Below are positions 1-10,920 of a stretch of 64,000 bases of DNA, one piece after another. Under the pieces are notes generated by a model. That model did no database searches and had not been told where the DNA came from. It was given only the letters and a program-made list of their open reading frames with translations. The position numbers were made by a program, and so were the translations under genes. The DNA is taken from NCBI RefSeq assembly GCF_000246985.2, contig NC_022084.1, positions 469,423 to 533,422 of the forward strand, read 5' to 3'. This DNA comes from Thermococcus litoralis DSM 5473 (GTDB lineage: Archaea; Methanobacteriota_B; Thermococci; Thermococcales; Thermococcaceae). Position 1 is the first letter of the stretch; each line of letters begins with the position of its first letter.

Positions 1-987
1 GATTTGGTTCACACGAGTGTAGTTACTGGAGTTCCTCCGAGAATTCATGGAGTCGTGGAAAACGGCTATTATGATAGAATAGCCGACAGAAAGGTAAACT
101 TCTACGACTACGAAGTTGCTTTTAATCCGCACAAAGTTATAAAGGCAAGAACGGTAGTTGACATCCTAAGGGAAAAAGGAATAAGGAGTGCTTCCGTTAG
201 CGGCTATACAATGCCTCCCTTCAGCGGTACCCATGTTAGAATATTTCCCCCGTTTTTCAGCGACGATAACCTCTATAGAGAACACGGAAGAGACTGGAGA
301 AAAGATCGCTGGGTCTTGAATTCGGCTCTGTATCTATATGAAGAGTGCAAACCGGATTTGCTTCTAGTTCACTTCTGCTCGATTGATGGTATGCAACACG
401 ATTATGGGCCCCTGAGCGATGAAGCCATGAAAGCTGTTGAAACTGTGGATACAGCATTAAACGTTTTGTGGGAGAGGCTCAGGGATGAATACGCATTTAT
501 AATCTTTGCAGACCATGGACAGGAAAAAGTCCACACGTGGGTAAACCTCAAGGCTTATCTCAAAAAACACGGCATTGAAACACTAAGGGTCTCATCTGGA
601 GGGGGAGTGCACATTTATCTAAAAGACCCAAAAGAAGCAGAGGAGGCTTATTCACTATTAAGGAGGGCTCCTGGTGTAAAGTACGTCTTTTTTAGAGAAG
701 ACTTGCCGCACCTAAATATTCCAAACAGCGGAGAAATTATAGTCTCAGCCAAGGAAGGCTACTGGTTCTGCTCTCACAGATTCTGTGATGGAATAAAGGG
801 GTCAAGCTACTGGGTAAAAGGTATGCACGGCTCGATGAATGAGCCAGTGATGAAGGTACCTCTTGTCCTCTGGGGTTTTGAGGATGTGGACACTGAAAAT
901 GCCAGCCTTTACGATATTGCACCTACTATCCTGAAATTCTTCGGTGTTGAAAAACTTGGAAATATGGCGGGAAAGAGTTTACTATGA
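1..987 (+). CDS. Nucleotide pyrophosphatase/phosphodiesterase family protein, 5'-truncated
   Basis: Alkaline-phosphatase-superfamily hydrolase of the type I phosphodiesterase/nucleotide pyrophosphatase family, which cleaves phosphodiester or phosphoanhydride bonds with two metal ions. The frame is open from base 1. The first residues (HTSVVTGVPPRIHG) are the part that normally follows the nucleophilic Thr/Ser, so the catalytic residue lies outside the window. Metal-ligand motifs remain: D and H near residues 128 and 132 (IDGMQHDYG), DHGQE near 170 and GMHGSMNE near 275. No signal peptide can be judged because the N-terminus is missing. The physiological substrate is unknown. It is followed by 224 bp without an intact gene. 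Confidence 0.8.
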   Translation, partial: DLVHTSVVTGVPPRIHGVVENGYYDRIADRKVNFYDYEVAFNPHKVIKARTVVDILREKGIRSASVSGYTMPPFSGTHVRIFPPFFSDDNLYREHGRDWRKDRWVLNSALYLYEECKPDLLLVHFCSIDGMQHDYGPLSDEAMKAVETVDTALNVLWERLRDEYAFIIFADHGQEKVHTWVNLKAYLKKHGIETLRVSSGGGVHIYLKDPKEAEEAYSLLRRAPGVKYVFFREDLPHLNIPNSGEIIVSAKEGYWFCSHRFCDGIKGSSYWVKGMHGSMNEPVMKVPLVLWGFEDVDTENASLYDIAPTILKFFGVEKLGNMAGKSLL

Positions 988-1022
988 TAGCACGAACCTT
1001 GTAGATTAAAACCAAGCTCCTT

Positions 1023-1142
1023 CTAGTATAAACCCAAAAGCGTATATACGTGGAGGTTTGTCTTACCAAAAGCTCCTGGATTGCCGCCCATTTTAACAAT
1101 AGTCGCGCTTGCTAAGTGGCTTGGAAAAGCTCTATCCCACTG
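1023..1142 (-). pseudogene. Possible gene remnant (39 codons, no start)
   Basis: On the minus strand a 39-codon stretch reads like protein (for example ASATIVKMGGNPGAFGK) and ends in TAG at 1023-1025. It has no start codon and meets a stop just upstream of its first codon, so it cannot be an intact gene. It may be the decayed 3' end of a gene displaced by rearrangement, or chance. I do not recognise the family. Confidence 0.25.
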
Positions 1143-1211
1143 ACTTTTCTTTTAAACTTTATAGAGAAAAGCATAAATAACTCAAAAACATAATACTCTC
1201 AGGGAATAGGT

Positions 1212-1763
1212 ATGAAAAGAATACTTAAACTGCTGGCACTTCTAATATTATTGTTCGCAATTTGCACATTAGGTGTTAAAGCCTTTTCAGTCGAGAATCT
1301 TAGAGGTGAAAAGATAGCAGAGACTGATGAAGTTCATTCCAACTTTTATAATTCAAAAGGCAAGAGAGTTGCAACTTTTTCTCTTATGGAACAAGGCTAT
1401 TACGCAGAGGATGTATTCTCTTTTCGTATTCATGTATGGCATAGGGAAGGTGGAAAGACCAAAAGCTTAAGACTCGTAATAACTCCAAATGTCAGTGCAG
1501 AAGTTTATTTAAAGACTCCAGACGGCTACCCTTGGAATCCTATAAAATTGCAGAGAAGTAAAGAAGATCTAAATTCTGTCGTATTAGAAATCCCTGATCT
1601 TGGCTTTCAAGGAGTGGGGAGTACCAGATTAGATTTTGTTGTGATCCCCTTAAAAAGAGCTGATGCAATTTCAATTACTGTAAAAGCTGAATTTGAGCTC
1701 TCTGAAGGAATTAAAAGATACAAAGGAGAGACCGTGCTTAACACACAATTGAAAAAGAAATAA
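1212..1763 (+). CDS. Secreted or membrane-anchored protein of unknown function
   Basis: 183 residues with a clear N-terminal signal segment (MKRILKLLALLILLFAICTL, cleavage probably near residue 24). The rest is beta-rich and soluble (RLVITPNVSAEVYLKTP, LEIPDLGFQGVG), suggesting an exported single-domain protein. I recognise no catalytic motif. An AT-rich TATA-like stretch (tttaaactttatag, about 1150-1163) lies upstream, and the ATG follows a modest purine-rich site. It converges on the S7 gene with only 6 bp between the stop codons. Unknown family. Confidence 0.6.
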   Translation: MKRILKLLALLILLFAICTLGVKAFSVENLRGEKIAETDEVHSNFYNSKGKRVATFSLMEQGYYAEDVFSFRIHVWHREGGKTKSLRLVITPNVSAEVYLKTPDGYPWNPIKLQRSKEDLNSVVLEIPDLGFQGVGSTRLDFVVIPLKRADAISITVKAEFELSEGIKRYKGETVLNTQLKKK

Positions 1764-1769
1764 AAGAGC

Positions 1770-2417
1770 TCACCTTGAGGACTGTGCAATCCTCTCGATT
1801 TCTTCCTTCTTGCTGTATGCGAAGCTCTTTGTATCCTTGTTTGCTGCTGCAATAATCTCTTCAGCCAATGCCTCGGCATAGCTGATCTTGTTGCGGTAGC
1901 ACTTTGCTGATGCACCGAGGGCGATGTTTCTCAAGGCAACATCAAGCCTTCTCATTGGAGAGATATCAACTGCGAGGTGGTATCTAACTCCACCGAACAT
2001 GATGTTTGTGGTGTCCTCCCTCGGGGCGGAGTTTTCGATTGCCTTAACGAGAACCTGGATTGGGTTCTGCTTTGTTCTCTGTTCAATGATCTTGAAAGCC
2101 TCTTTTACGACCTCATAAGCCTTCATCTTCTTGCTCATCAATGAGCGGTGCTCTCTTCTCATGAAGTGTCCACCGATCTTGTAGCTTGAAGCACCGCTTC
2201 TCATTACCTTGTTTATTAGCCTCTCAACAATATGTACATTTGCCTTACCGAACTGCTTCTTAGCATGCCTTCCGTGGCTGTGGGGAAGAATTCTTGGTTC
2301 AAGATTAATGTAAGGTCTGAGGGATGGGTCTTCAACGACTACTTCCTCAACACTCCATCTCCCGAAAACCTTGAGATCCTTTGGGATAAAAAATCTCTCT
2401 TCTAGTGGTTTGGCCAT
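1770..2417 (-). CDS. rps7: 30S ribosomal protein S7 (uS7)
   Basis: Archaeal uS7, which nucleates the 3' domain of 16S rRNA in the small-subunit head. The family signature region is plain: [20 protein letters not shown], then [16 protein letters not shown] and the conserved end [14 protein letters not shown] place the start at the ATG at 2417 ([10 protein letters not shown], 215 residues), preceded by AAGGTGATG; an upstream in-frame ATG would add three residues unlike the family. It is the last gene of the RNA polymerase/ribosomal operon, 5 bp after the S12 stop. Confidence 0.96.
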   Translation of the reverse strand: MAKPLEERFFIPKDLKVFGRWSVEEVVVEDPSLRPYINLEPRILPHSHGRHAKKQFGKANVHIVERLINKVMRSGASSYKIGGHFMRREHRSLMSKKMKAYEVVKEAFKIIEQRTKQNPIQVLVKAIENSAPREDTTNIMFGGVRYHLAVDISPMRRLDVALRNIALGASAKCYRNKISYAEALAEEIIAAANKDTKSFAYSKKEEIERIAQSSR

Positions 2418-2422
2418 GAGCA

Positions 2423-2866
2423 TCACCTTCTTGGCTTTTCTTTTCTACCCTTAACTATCTCTTTAAGGGAAGTTCTGTTAACGATGACAACCTTGTATCT
2501 AATTCCTGGAATGTCACCCATAGATCCACCTTTTGGACCGCCAATTCCCTCTATGATGACCTCATCGTGTTCGTCAATGTGCTTGATAGCACCGTCACCG
2601 GGGGTGAAAGCGGTAACTACCTTACCGTTCTTGATGAGCTGAACCCTAACCGCTTTTCTCATACCTGAGTTTGGCTGCTTAGCTTCAACTGCAATCTTTT
2701 CAAGAACGATTCCTCTCGCCTGTGGTGCACCTTCAAGTGGATCGCTCTTCTCCTTGAGCCTAAGTACCCTTCTCTTGTAGGTTATGTCACTCCACCTAAA
2801 CTTCTTTCTCTTAAGCTTGAGCTTTCTTCCAGCAAATTCACCGTAAGGAGCCTTCTTTCCAGCCAT
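2423..2866 (-). CDS. rps12: 30S ribosomal protein S12 (uS12)
   Basis: Universal decoding-centre protein, 147 residues from the ATG at 2866 ([20 protein letters not shown]). The strongly conserved core is visible: [15 protein letters not shown], then [19 protein letters not shown] and [19 protein letters not shown]. An in-frame ATG three codons upstream exists but does not fit family N-termini. It sits between the NusA-like gene and S7, as is usual in archaea. Confidence 0.97.
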   Translation of the reverse strand: MAGKKAPYGEFAGRKLKLKRKKFRWSDITYKRRVLRLKEKSDPLEGAPQARGIVLEKIAVEAKQPNSGMRKAVRVQLIKNGKVVTAFTPGDGAIKHIDEHDEVIIEGIGGPKGGSMGDIPGIRYKVVIVNRTSLKEIVKGRKEKPRR

Positions 2867-2876
2867 GATCATCACC

Positions 2877-3314
2877 TCAAATTACCACAACTTCCTCAAT
2901 CCCGTGATGCCTCTCCATTAATTCTTTGACGAGGTTTATATTTTGCCCCCCTTTACCTATTGCCCTAGGCTTATCCCTTTGATTCACATCAAGGAGGGCA
3001 ACTTTTTTTCCATCTTTCTTTTCAGTTATGTGAACTTTTTTAATCCTTACGCCCATTGTTTTATAAATGTTCTTGAGGAATTCTTCCGGATTTTCTGAAT
3101 GTTCTATGAGCTCAATGTCCTTTCCTAACATCCCTTGTATCCTTTTAACGTTGCTGCCTCTTTTGCCTAATGCCAGACCCATTTCTCCCTTCTTGATGAC
3201 GAATATTAGGCGATTCCTTGGTGAGTCGATTAAGCAATCGAGCACTGTTGCTCCTGTAAAGCTCTCAAAGAGTGCTATATACTTTATCTGGTCAGTGTTT
3301 AGCTTGAGTGGCAT
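2877..3314 (-). CDS. nusA: Archaeal NusA-like transcription elongation factor (two KH domains)
   Basis: Short archaeal NusA homologue made only of two KH RNA-binding domains, without the bacterial N-terminal polymerase-binding and S1 domains. KH1 carries [15 protein letters not shown] and KH2 carries [17 protein letters not shown], the GxxG loops being GKRG and GKGG. Length about 145 residues from ATG 3314, which has GGAGGT eight bases upstream; a GTG at 3320 overlapping the L30e stop is an alternative start. Encoded between L30e and S12. Confidence 0.93.
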   Translation of the reverse strand: MPLKLNTDQIKYIALFESFTGATVLDCLIDSPRNRLIFVIKKGEMGLALGKRGSNVKRIQGMLGKDIELIEHSENPEEFLKNIYKTMGVRIKKVHITEKKDGKKVALLDVNQRDKPRAIGKGGQNINLVKELMERHHGIEEVVVI

Positions 3315-3316
3315 GC

Positions 3317-3619
3317 TCACTTACCTCCGGCCAGTGCAAGTATTTTGCTCTCTCCAGGCTCTACTATTGCCAGTGATGCGATTACAAAGGGCTTACCGAG
3401 CATTGTGCCTAACTCAACGCTTGTCCCCTCGAACTCATAAACCGGAATATTGCTGAGCTTTGCATAATAGTTGATGTCATCCTTAAGCTCTTTTGGTGCG
3501 TTTTTGGCTATGATAATGAGCTTTGCACCCCCGACCTTGGCAAGCCTAACTGTTTCGTTTGAACCAATGATAACTTTTCCTGTTTCAAGGGCTTTTCTAA
3601 GCTCAAATGCTAAATCCAT
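3317..3619 (-). CDS. rpl30e: 50S ribosomal protein L30e (eL30)
   Basis: 100-residue L7Ae/L30e-fold protein of the archaeal large subunit. Family features include the N-terminal [18 protein letters not shown], the central [17 protein letters not shown] and the C-terminal [19 protein letters not shown]. Its 3' end abuts the NusA start (GGTAAGTGAGC), so the two genes are probably translationally coupled. It lies 13 bp after rpoA2. Confidence 0.95.
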   Translation of the reverse strand: MDLAFELRKALETGKVIIGSNETVRLAKVGGAKLIIIAKNAPKELKDDINYYAKLSNIPVYEFEGTSVELGTMLGKPFVIASLAIVEPGESKILALAGGK

Positions 3620-3632
3620 TACCTACACCTCC

Positions 3633-4817
3633 CTACTCTTCTATGGATTTTTTAATCGGTAACTTCATTGCCAGCCTAACGATTCCCGTTCCAACTGGAA
3701 CGGGCTGACCGATTAATACGTTTTCGACCACACCGTTGAGGGGATCAACCTCTCCCCTTTCGGCAGCTTGGAGTAAGTGTTGAACGGTAATCTCGAATGC
3801 AGCTCTAGCGAGCACACTTGCTTTTGTACCAACCACACCGTGCCTTCCAATAGGTCTCACAATACCATCAAGGGTCATCATATCAGCGACGAGCATGATA
3901 TGCCTGACATCTACTTCAAGACCCTGCTCCTGCATCGTTCTTGTTATTTCTTCAATAATAGCATTTCTTGCCGCCTCAATGCCAAGTACTTCAGCTATTT
4001 CATGGATATTGTTCGTCCTTGTTCTTGTTGGATCAACGCCCGGAACCTTGAGCACCTGTTTGAAGTTTGATCCCTCTGTGTAGATGACGTACTCGTCTCC
4101 CTCTTTTCTGATAATTGTTTTTCCCACGCCTGACAGTCCTTTTAGACGATGCTTTTTAACTTTATCGGCGAGTCTTCTTAATGTTGAAACACCCTTAACC
4201 TTTTTCATTCTGATTATCAATGTGTTTCCATCAACCTCTATTTCCGCCGACTTGAATGAGCGTTCGAGCTTTGCTTGAATCTTCTCCATTGTTAAACCGC
4301 TTTTCTCAAGGCGTTCTGGGTCAACATCAACCACGAATTCCATGTTGAGTATATCAAGCGTCATGCTTCTGGCAAGGCTTTCGAGAGTTGTTCCCTCAAT
4401 TCTCCTCGCAACCTCACGAGCCTTTTCTGAGTCGTATCTATGCTCCTCGTCGAGATAAACTGTCATAATTGGAGTTGATGGGTTCTTTCTTGCATCAACA
4501 ATTTCAATGATTCTTGGAAGACCAAGGGTAACGTTAATCTCAGCAACACCTGCATAGTGGAATGTGTTAAGTGTCATCTGTGTGGAGGGCTCTCCAATCG
4601 ACTGGGCGGTAACAGTTCCTACAGCCTCTCCAGGCTCTATTAGAGCTTTTTCGTATTCGCCCACAACTTCATCAATTATTGCCTCAATTTCTGCCTTCTT
4701 CAGCTTGTACTTCTCGTTATAAGTGAGGAGCTTCTCCAAGAGCTCTTCTTTAAGTCTCTCCGGCAGATTGGAGGCTTTACTCTCTACAAGCTTTTTAATA
4801 GTTGAGCTTGATACCAT
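3633..4817 (-). CDS. rpoA2: DNA-directed RNA polymerase subunit A'' (RpoA2)
   Basis: C-terminal part of the split archaeal largest RNA polymerase subunit, 394 residues. It supplies the trigger-loop and bridge-helix-proximal region and the clamp C-terminus. The diagnostic block EPGEAVGTVTAQSIGEPSTQ (near residues 62-81), followed by MTLNTFHYAGVAE, is present, as is the conserved late segment VRPIGRHGVVGTKASVLARA. It follows rpoA1 after 6 bp and precedes L30e. Confidence 0.97.
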   Translation of the reverse strand: MVSSSTIKKLVESKASNLPERLKEELLEKLLTYNEKYKLKKAEIEAIIDEVVGEYEKALIEPGEAVGTVTAQSIGEPSTQMTLNTFHYAGVAEINVTLGLPRIIEIVDARKNPSTPIMTVYLDEEHRYDSEKAREVARRIEGTTLESLARSMTLDILNMEFVVDVDPERLEKSGLTMEKIQAKLERSFKSAEIEVDGNTLIIRMKKVKGVSTLRRLADKVKKHRLKGLSGVGKTIIRKEGDEYVIYTEGSNFKQVLKVPGVDPTRTRTNNIHEIAEVLGIEAARNAIIEEITRTMQEQGLEVDVRHIMLVADMMTLDGIVRPIGRHGVVGTKASVLARAAFEITVQHLLQAAERGEVDPLNGVVENVLIGQPVPVGTGIVRLAMKLPIKKSIEE

Positions 4818-4823
4818 AACATC

Positions 4824-7541
4824 TCACCCCTTTTCCCTGAGCTTTATTAAAGTCCTCATTATCACTCTATCAACGTCTACTGTTTTTCCGCCCCAGCTCT
4901 TCATTGGATCTACTCCATCTTCACCGTAGCGGAACTGCACTATAATTCCAGTTGGATCCCTTACCGTTCCATCGTAGTCTACCTTGAGGTCTTGGAGTGC
5001 GTTGATCAATCTACGTTGCATGTAACCGCTCTGGGCTGTTCTAACAGCTGTATCAACGAGACCTTCCCTACCACCCATTGCGTGGAAGAAGTACTCTTGT
5101 GGAGTCAATCCACTCTTGTAGGAGTTCACAATGAAGCCCTTTGCCCTCGCTCCAAGATCTCCAGGCTTGAAGTGGCTTAACACCCTGTTTCTGTAGCCTC
5201 TATAAAGTCTCTTACCTCTAATCGACTGCTGTCCAAGCATAGCGGCCATCTGAGTGATGTTAAGAATTTTACCTCTTGCTCCAGTTTTGGCCATTATAAC
5301 TGTATGGTTGTTCATACCCAGATACTTTTCGGCCACCTTACCTGCGTTATCTCTCGCTTCAGAAAGTACGGCCATTATCTTGCTCTCAAGGGTCTCTTCG
5401 AGGGTTTTACCGGGCAATGGTTCAAGTTCACCGTTCTTGTATGCCTCTATTAGCCTTTGAACCTTGTCCTCTGCCTCCATTATTATCTCTCTAATTCTTG
5501 CCTTCGCCTCATCGGGAAGGTCTTCGTCATCTATTCCGGTTGTGAACCCTTTGTGAGTGATGACCCATATCGCAAGCTTTGTAACCTGATCCAAGAACTG
5601 CCTAGCCCTCTCGACACCGTACTCTCTAACTATGATGTCGAGGATCTTTCCATCCTCCCTACCGTAGGCCTTTTTGTCTATTGCACCGCTCAACAGTTTT
5701 CCGTTGCGGATGTAGACAAAGCCATCTGTGGCAACCTCTCTAATCTCTTCTTCACTGGGCACCAGCTTCTCTTCAATGAGCTTTTCAATGGGCTCACATT
5801 GAGATGGATCATCACAAAGCTTGTTGCGGTACCAGATTGTTAGGTCATCCGGCAATAAGAGGGAGAATATAGTCTTTCCACTCCAGTACTCAACGCCGTT
5901 TTCTACCTTATCTGGTTTTGGAAGCTCCTTCACATCAACACCTGCAAACATCAACATCTGCTCAACTTCGTATTTTGTGAAATACGCTCCTTCCCTAGTC
6001 AGCAGATAGCCACCGGATATGTGATCTTGAATTCCACCTATTATTGGCCCTCCGTATCTTGGGGAGAGAATGTGATTTTGTACTTCCATAAGGATCTTAG
6101 CCTCAGCCTGTGCCTCTTCAGTTTGTGGGACGTGGAGGTTCATCTCGTCTCCATCGAAATCAGCGTTATATGGAGGACAGACTGCCAAGTTAAGCCTAAA
6201 TGTCTTGTAGGGCATAACCCTAACCCTGTGGGCCATAATGCTCATTCTGTGAAGGGATGGCTGTCTGTTGAAGAGAACTATGTCTCCATCGAGAAGGTGT
6301 CTCTCAACTGTCCATCCAATATCAAGCATGTTGGCTATTGTTCCCCTATTGCTTTCCATAAGGCGGATTCTTCTTCCCTGTGGGTCTATTACATAGTTGG
6401 CTCCCGGATACTTCTCCGGACCATTGAGGATCATCTTTCTAAGCTTTTCAATGTTGAACTCGGTTACCTTTTCTGGGACTGTGAGCTCCATCGCAACGAC
6501 CAGCGGAACACCAACTTCGTTTATACTTATCATTGGGTCTGGGCTGATAACAGTTCTTGCAGAGAAGTTAACACGCTTACCGCTAAGGTTCTTCCTGAAT
6601 CTTCCCTCTTTACCCTTAAGTCTTTGAGCGAGCGTCTTGAGTGGTCTTCCGCTCTTGTGCTTTGCAGGTGGAATTCCGGAAGTTTCATTGTCAAAGTATG
6701 TGGTCACGTGATATTGAAGGAGATCCCATAGGTCTTCGATAATGAGCTGCGGAGCTCCAGCTTCTATGTTTTGTTTCAAACGAGCGTTAATTCTTATTAT
6801 GTCAACAAGCTTGTGAGTTAAGTCGTCTTCAGCCCTTATACCGCTTTCAAGCGTAATTGAGGGCCTTACCGTAACCGGGGGAACTGGCAAAACTGTCAAA
6901 ACCATCCATTCCGGTCTTGATTTCTCGGGATCAAGACCAAGAAGAGGTAAATCCTTATCCGGAATCTTTTCCAGTCTGTCTCTAATTTCACTTGGCATCA
7001 TTCTATGCTTATACTCATTTCCTTCCTCGTCTCTTCTTATCTCCCAGTATATTGTGGGTCTTTCGAACTTTATCTGGTATTGGGGAGCACCACAGTGTGG
7101 GCAGACCATTCTTTCCCTTGCCTTCTTGTATATCTCAGTCACCAGGGCATCTATCTCGCTCTTCCTAGCTTCATTTACACTGAACTTTGTCATATATTCC
7201 TCTATTTCTTCATCGGTTAGCCTAATTCTTCCGCATTCCCTACAAGTACTTTCAAGGATTCTGTATATCGTCTTTGCAAACCCTACGTGAATGACGGGCC
7301 TCGCGAGTTCTATATGTCCAAAATGTCCAGGACATTCTTTGTAATTTGCTCCACAGGTCTCACATCTGAGGTTTGGGTCTATAACACCAAGCCTTCTATC
7401 CATTAGTCCACCGTCAATTGGATAACCGTCCTCTGAGTATGTATCTGGCACAGTTATCTCAGCAGCGCTCATCTTCCTAATCTCTTGAGGAGACAATATA
7501 CCAAATTCAATGCTTCCGATAACCTTTTTCATTGAGTGCAT
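4824..7541 (-). CDS. rpoA1: DNA-directed RNA polymerase subunit A' (RpoA1)
   Basis: Largest catalytic subunit fragment (905 residues). The active-site Mg loop NADFDGDEMN is at residues 459-468. Zinc-binding clusters are visible at C60/C63/C70/H73 (CETCGANYKECPGH) and C100/C103 with C147/C150. The switch and bridge region (GKRVNFSARTVISPDP) is intact. I give ATG 7541, which has GAGGGTG upstream at good spacing; ATG 7532 (MKKVIGSIEF) matches the usual family N-terminus and is an alternative. It starts 4 bp after rpoB. Confidence 0.97.
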   Translation of the reverse strand: MHSMKKVIGSIEFGILSPQEIRKMSAAEITVPDTYSEDGYPIDGGLMDRRLGVIDPNLRCETCGANYKECPGHFGHIELARPVIHVGFAKTIYRILESTCRECGRIRLTDEEIEEYMTKFSVNEARKSEIDALVTEIYKKARERMVCPHCGAPQYQIKFERPTIYWEIRRDEEGNEYKHRMMPSEIRDRLEKIPDKDLPLLGLDPEKSRPEWMVLTVLPVPPVTVRPSITLESGIRAEDDLTHKLVDIIRINARLKQNIEAGAPQLIIEDLWDLLQYHVTTYFDNETSGIPPAKHKSGRPLKTLAQRLKGKEGRFRKNLSGKRVNFSARTVISPDPMISINEVGVPLVVAMELTVPEKVTEFNIEKLRKMILNGPEKYPGANYVIDPQGRRIRLMESNRGTIANMLDIGWTVERHLLDGDIVLFNRQPSLHRMSIMAHRVRVMPYKTFRLNLAVCPPYNADFDGDEMNLHVPQTEEAQAEAKILMEVQNHILSPRYGGPIIGGIQDHISGGYLLTREGAYFTKYEVEQMLMFAGVDVKELPKPDKVENGVEYWSGKTIFSLLLPDDLTIWYRNKLCDDPSQCEPIEKLIEEKLVPSEEEIREVATDGFVYIRNGKLLSGAIDKKAYGREDGKILDIIVREYGVERARQFLDQVTKLAIWVITHKGFTTGIDDEDLPDEAKARIREIIMEAEDKVQRLIEAYKNGELEPLPGKTLEETLESKIMAVLSEARDNAGKVAEKYLGMNNHTVIMAKTGARGKILNITQMAAMLGQQSIRGKRLYRGYRNRVLSHFKPGDLGARAKGFIVNSYKSGLTPQEYFFHAMGGREGLVDTAVRTAQSGYMQRRLINALQDLKVDYDGTVRDPTGIIVQFRYGEDGVDPMKSWGGKTVDVDRVIMRTLIKLREKG

Positions 7542-7545
7542 AGCT

Positions 7546-10500
7546 CTACACCCTCTCCTTGAGTTTTAATGATGGTCTAATAACCATTGCCTTTATCTCA
7601 TCCAACAACAACTTGAAGGCATAGCTTATCTCTACCTTGCTTATCTTCTCCTCTTCTCCACAGACTGGACAGTAAACCTTATCCCTACGCTTGTCCTCGA
7701 CTGCCAAATGTCCACAGCTCTCACATACCCAGACCTCTGTTTTATCGCTCTCCTCCAGTAATCTCTCCACTAGGAGCATCGATGCACCGTGTCCAATGAG
7801 AACGTCACGCTCCATTTCACCGAATCTGAGACCACCCTCTCTTGCTCTACCCTCTGTTGGCTGCTTGGTGAGAACCTGCACCGGACCTCTTGAACGTGCG
7901 TGCAGCTTATCTGCTACCATGTGGTGGAGTCTCTGGTAGTATATAACACCAACAAATATATCCGCCTCAAGCTTTCTTCCGGTGATTCCATCGTACATGA
8001 CTTCTCTTCCATTGTGCCTAAAGCCAAGCTCCTCAAGTTCTTTTCTAAGCTTCTCTTCCGGCTCTCCAATGAAAGCTGTTCCGTCTATTCTTCTTCCTTT
8101 TAGTGAAGCAACTTTTCCGCCTATTGCCTCGATAAGCTGTCCGACAGTCATACGGCTTGGGATACCGTGTGGGTTAACTATTAAATCTGGAACTATTCCG
8201 CTCTCTGTCCATGGCATGTCCTCTTGAGGCACTATAAGCCCGATAACACCCTTCTGTCCGTGCCTTGAAGCAAATTTGTCACCAAATTCTGGAATTCTGA
8301 GGTCTCTAACCGTTACTTTAACAAGTTTTGTTCCATCTCCTGTTTCGGTTAATATGACCTTATCGACTATTCCTTTCTCCCCAGGTCTCATAGTTATGCT
8401 AGTTTCTCTCCTTCCCTGGAGTATGCCAGCACCTAAGCCAGCCTGCTCTTCAAGGAACCTCGGTGGAGAAGTTCTCGCAACCAGAACGTCCTTCCCTTCC
8501 ACCTTTGATTCTGGGAATATTATACCATCTTCGTCAAGGTGTCTATAGTATTTTTCACCAAGGAATCCTCTAACAGTTGGATCTGGAATTTCGAACTTAT
8601 CGGTCTGCCCACCCATGTATTTCTTTTCTTCAGCCTCATAAGTTCTAAAGAACGTTGATCTTGCTAATCCCCTCTCAATGGAGGCTTTGTTCATGATAAC
8701 TGCGTCTTCCATGTTATATCCACCATAACTGAGAACTGCAACTACAAAGTTTTGACCTGCTGGTCTCTGCTCAAAACCTACTGCCTCCATAATCCTCGAA
8801 TTGACGAGAGGAATTTGCGGATAGTGCATTAAGTGACCCCTTGTGTCCACCCTTATTCTAAAGTTTGCCCAGCCCAAACCAAGGCTCTGCTTGGCCATAC
8901 CTGCCCCATAGGTGTTTCTTGGAGCGGCGTTGTGCTCTGGATAGGGAACGAGCGATGCTGGCAATCCAAGTATTGCAGCTGGCATTATCTCAAGGTGGGT
9001 GTGTTCTTTAGTAACTTCCCATGGCCAAGTTGCCACGTAGGCATTTTCCTCTTCCTCAGCATCAAGATACTCAATAACCCCCATCCTCACAAGATCGCTC
9101 CATTTGAGAGTTCCTTTCTTTATTGCTTCAACATGCTCTCTTGTAAGCTTTGGAATGCCGTCTTCAACAATGATGAGAGGTCTCCTGACTCTACCATCAT
9201 CGCTGTTAATGTATACTTCCCTAACGTCTTCATAATAAGCAACGTTTATCACATCGCTAATTCTTCCAGCCCTTCTGTCGCTTTTTATCTTGTTTACCAA
9301 AGAAATACCATCTTTGTACGTCCCAATGAGAACCCCATTTAGATATATCCTCCAGTCCTCTGGCTCCGGTCTCTTCTCCTCAATGTGCACTATGCCAAGG
9401 CTTTCCAGATACTCCAAAACTTCCTCCTCTGGGATCGCGGTTGTTATTTGAGACATTAATGCAAGATTCTTAACCAGACCACAGTTGGGACCTTCAGGGG
9501 TTTCCGTTGGACAGATTCTTCCCCAGTGGGTACCGTGAAGGTCTCTCGCTTCAAAGTGGGGCTGCTCTCTGCTTAATGGAGAAGTAACCCTTCTCAAATG
9601 AGAAAGAGTCGACATAAAGTTAGTTCTATCCAAGAGCTGACTGACACCGGTTCTTCCTCCAGGCCAAGCTCCAGTTGCCAAAGCGTGTTCAATTCTCTCC
9701 GTTAGTACATCCGGTCTCACGGAATTTCTCACAAACCTCTGAATATCTTGGAAGGTGTATTTCTCACCCTTTCTCTGGTAGGTTTTGGTGAGCTGATACT
9801 GCATATCCTTAACAAGCTGACCAAAGGCAACTCTAAAGAGATCTCTTAAGAGATCTCCAGCAAGTTTGAGCCTCTTGTTTGCATAGTGGTCTTTGTCATC
9901 TTCCCCTCTAAGCCCAAGGGAAAGTTCGATAACCTTAAGAGCCATCATTCCAAGGTAATAGGCTTTTCTTATTCTGTCTTCTGGAGAAACACCCATATGA
10001 GGGAGAAGGTTGTTGTCAATTATCGATTGAGCTCTTCTCAACCTATACTCCTTTGGCTGTCCTGGCATAGCTTTCTTTCCTATGTAATCCAACGCTTCTT
10101 CTTGAGTCTGTATATCACTTGCATCCTCTAAATTGTCAAAGAGGACTTGTTGGATCTCAGGGTTGTTGCTCACAGCATCTACGATCTCTTTATCACTCTC
10201 AAGTCCAAGGGCCCTCATGACGTAAACGAACTTTATGACACCAGGTACGTTTGGAATAGAAACGTAAAGCAAACCATCTTTTCTTCTTTCCACTGTTATC
10301 AAAGCTCTATATCCGTGTCTGTAGGAGAAACACTTCGCTATATATCTGTTCTGTCTTTCATCAATCTCTACAAGTGTTCTGTTCGGTGCTAAATCCTCGA
10401 TAGAGACGATAACCCTTTCAGAACCATTGATTATGAAATATCCTCCTGGATCCTTGGGATCTTCTCCATGGGCAATTAACTCTTCATCACTTAATCCATA

Positions 10501-10902
10501 AAGTCTGCATATTTTTGACTTAAGCATTACCGGCAGTTCTCCAATTCTGACCTCAACAGGCTCTTGCTCAATCCCCTTGACAACGGGTATCATTTCCAAG
10601 AAAATCGGTGCCGAGTAAGTAAGGTTCCTAATTCTTGCATCCATTGGGTAGAGTGGCTTCCTCTGCCCGTGGGCTTCTTGAAACTCTGGCTCACCAAGCC
10701 TTATCCTTCCGAATTTGACCTCGAAGTCTGGGATGTCTGGCTTGACTCCACCGAATTCGTTAACTACTTCTTGCATTCCATGATCAATGAAAGCGTTGTA
10801 AGAATCGAGATGCTGTCTTACAAGTCCCTTTTCGTCCCAGTAGCTTTTCATAACTTCCCAAAGATCGTCCGGAGTAACCTCAACAACAGTAGGACCTCTC
10901 AT
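7546..10902 (-). CDS. rpoB: DNA-directed RNA polymerase subunit B (RpoB), unsplit
   Basis: Second-largest catalytic subunit in one 1118-residue polypeptide, unlike the split B'/B'' of methanogens and halophiles and as expected for Thermococcales. Conserved blocks include [40 protein letters not shown], and the catalytic-centre region [17 protein letters not shown]. The C-terminal zinc site is C1060/C1063/C1078/C1081. Start at ATG 10902 (MRGPTVVEV). It follows rpoH by 18 bp. Confidence 0.98.
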   Translation of the reverse strand: MRGPTVVEVTPDDLWEVMKSYWDEKGLVRQHLDSYNAFIDHGMQEVVNEFGGVKPDIPDFEVKFGRIRLGEPEFQEAHGQRKPLYPMDARIRNLTYSAPIFLEMIPVVKGIEQEPVEVRIGELPVMLKSKICRLYGLSDEELIAHGEDPKDPGGYFIINGSERVIVSIEDLAPNRTLVEIDERQNRYIAKCFSYRHGYRALITVERRKDGLLYVSIPNVPGVIKFVYVMRALGLESDKEIVDAVSNNPEIQQVLFDNLEDASDIQTQEEALDYIGKKAMPGQPKEYRLRRAQSIIDNNLLPHMGVSPEDRIRKAYYLGMMALKVIELSLGLRGEDDKDHYANKRLKLAGDLLRDLFRVAFGQLVKDMQYQLTKTYQRKGEKYTFQDIQRFVRNSVRPDVLTERIEHALATGAWPGGRTGVSQLLDRTNFMSTLSHLRRVTSPLSREQPHFEARDLHGTHWGRICPTETPEGPNCGLVKNLALMSQITTAIPEEEVLEYLESLGIVHIEEKRPEPEDWRIYLNGVLIGTYKDGISLVNKIKSDRRAGRISDVINVAYYEDVREVYINSDDGRVRRPLIIVEDGIPKLTREHVEAIKKGTLKWSDLVRMGVIEYLDAEEEENAYVATWPWEVTKEHTHLEIMPAAILGLPASLVPYPEHNAAPRNTYGAGMAKQSLGLGWANFRIRVDTRGHLMHYPQIPLVNSRIMEAVGFEQRPAGQNFVVAVLSYGGYNMEDAVIMNKASIERGLARSTFFRTYEAEEKKYMGGQTDKFEIPDPTVRGFLGEKYYRHLDEDGIIFPESKVEGKDVLVARTSPPRFLEEQAGLGAGILQGRRETSITMRPGEKGIVDKVILTETGDGTKLVKVTVRDLRIPEFGDKFASRHGQKGVIGLIVPQEDMPWTESGIVPDLIVNPHGIPSRMTVGQLIEAIGGKVASLKGRRIDGTAFIGEPEEKLRKELEELGFRHNGREVMYDGITGRKLEADIFVGVIYYQRLHHMVADKLHARSRGPVQVLTKQPTEGRAREGGLRFGEMERDVLIGHGASMLLVERLLEESDKTEVWVCESCGHLAVEDKRRDKVYCPVCGEEEKISKVEISYAFKLLLDEIKAMVIRPSLKLKERV

Positions 10903-10920
10903 TTTCTCACCTCAAAAACT

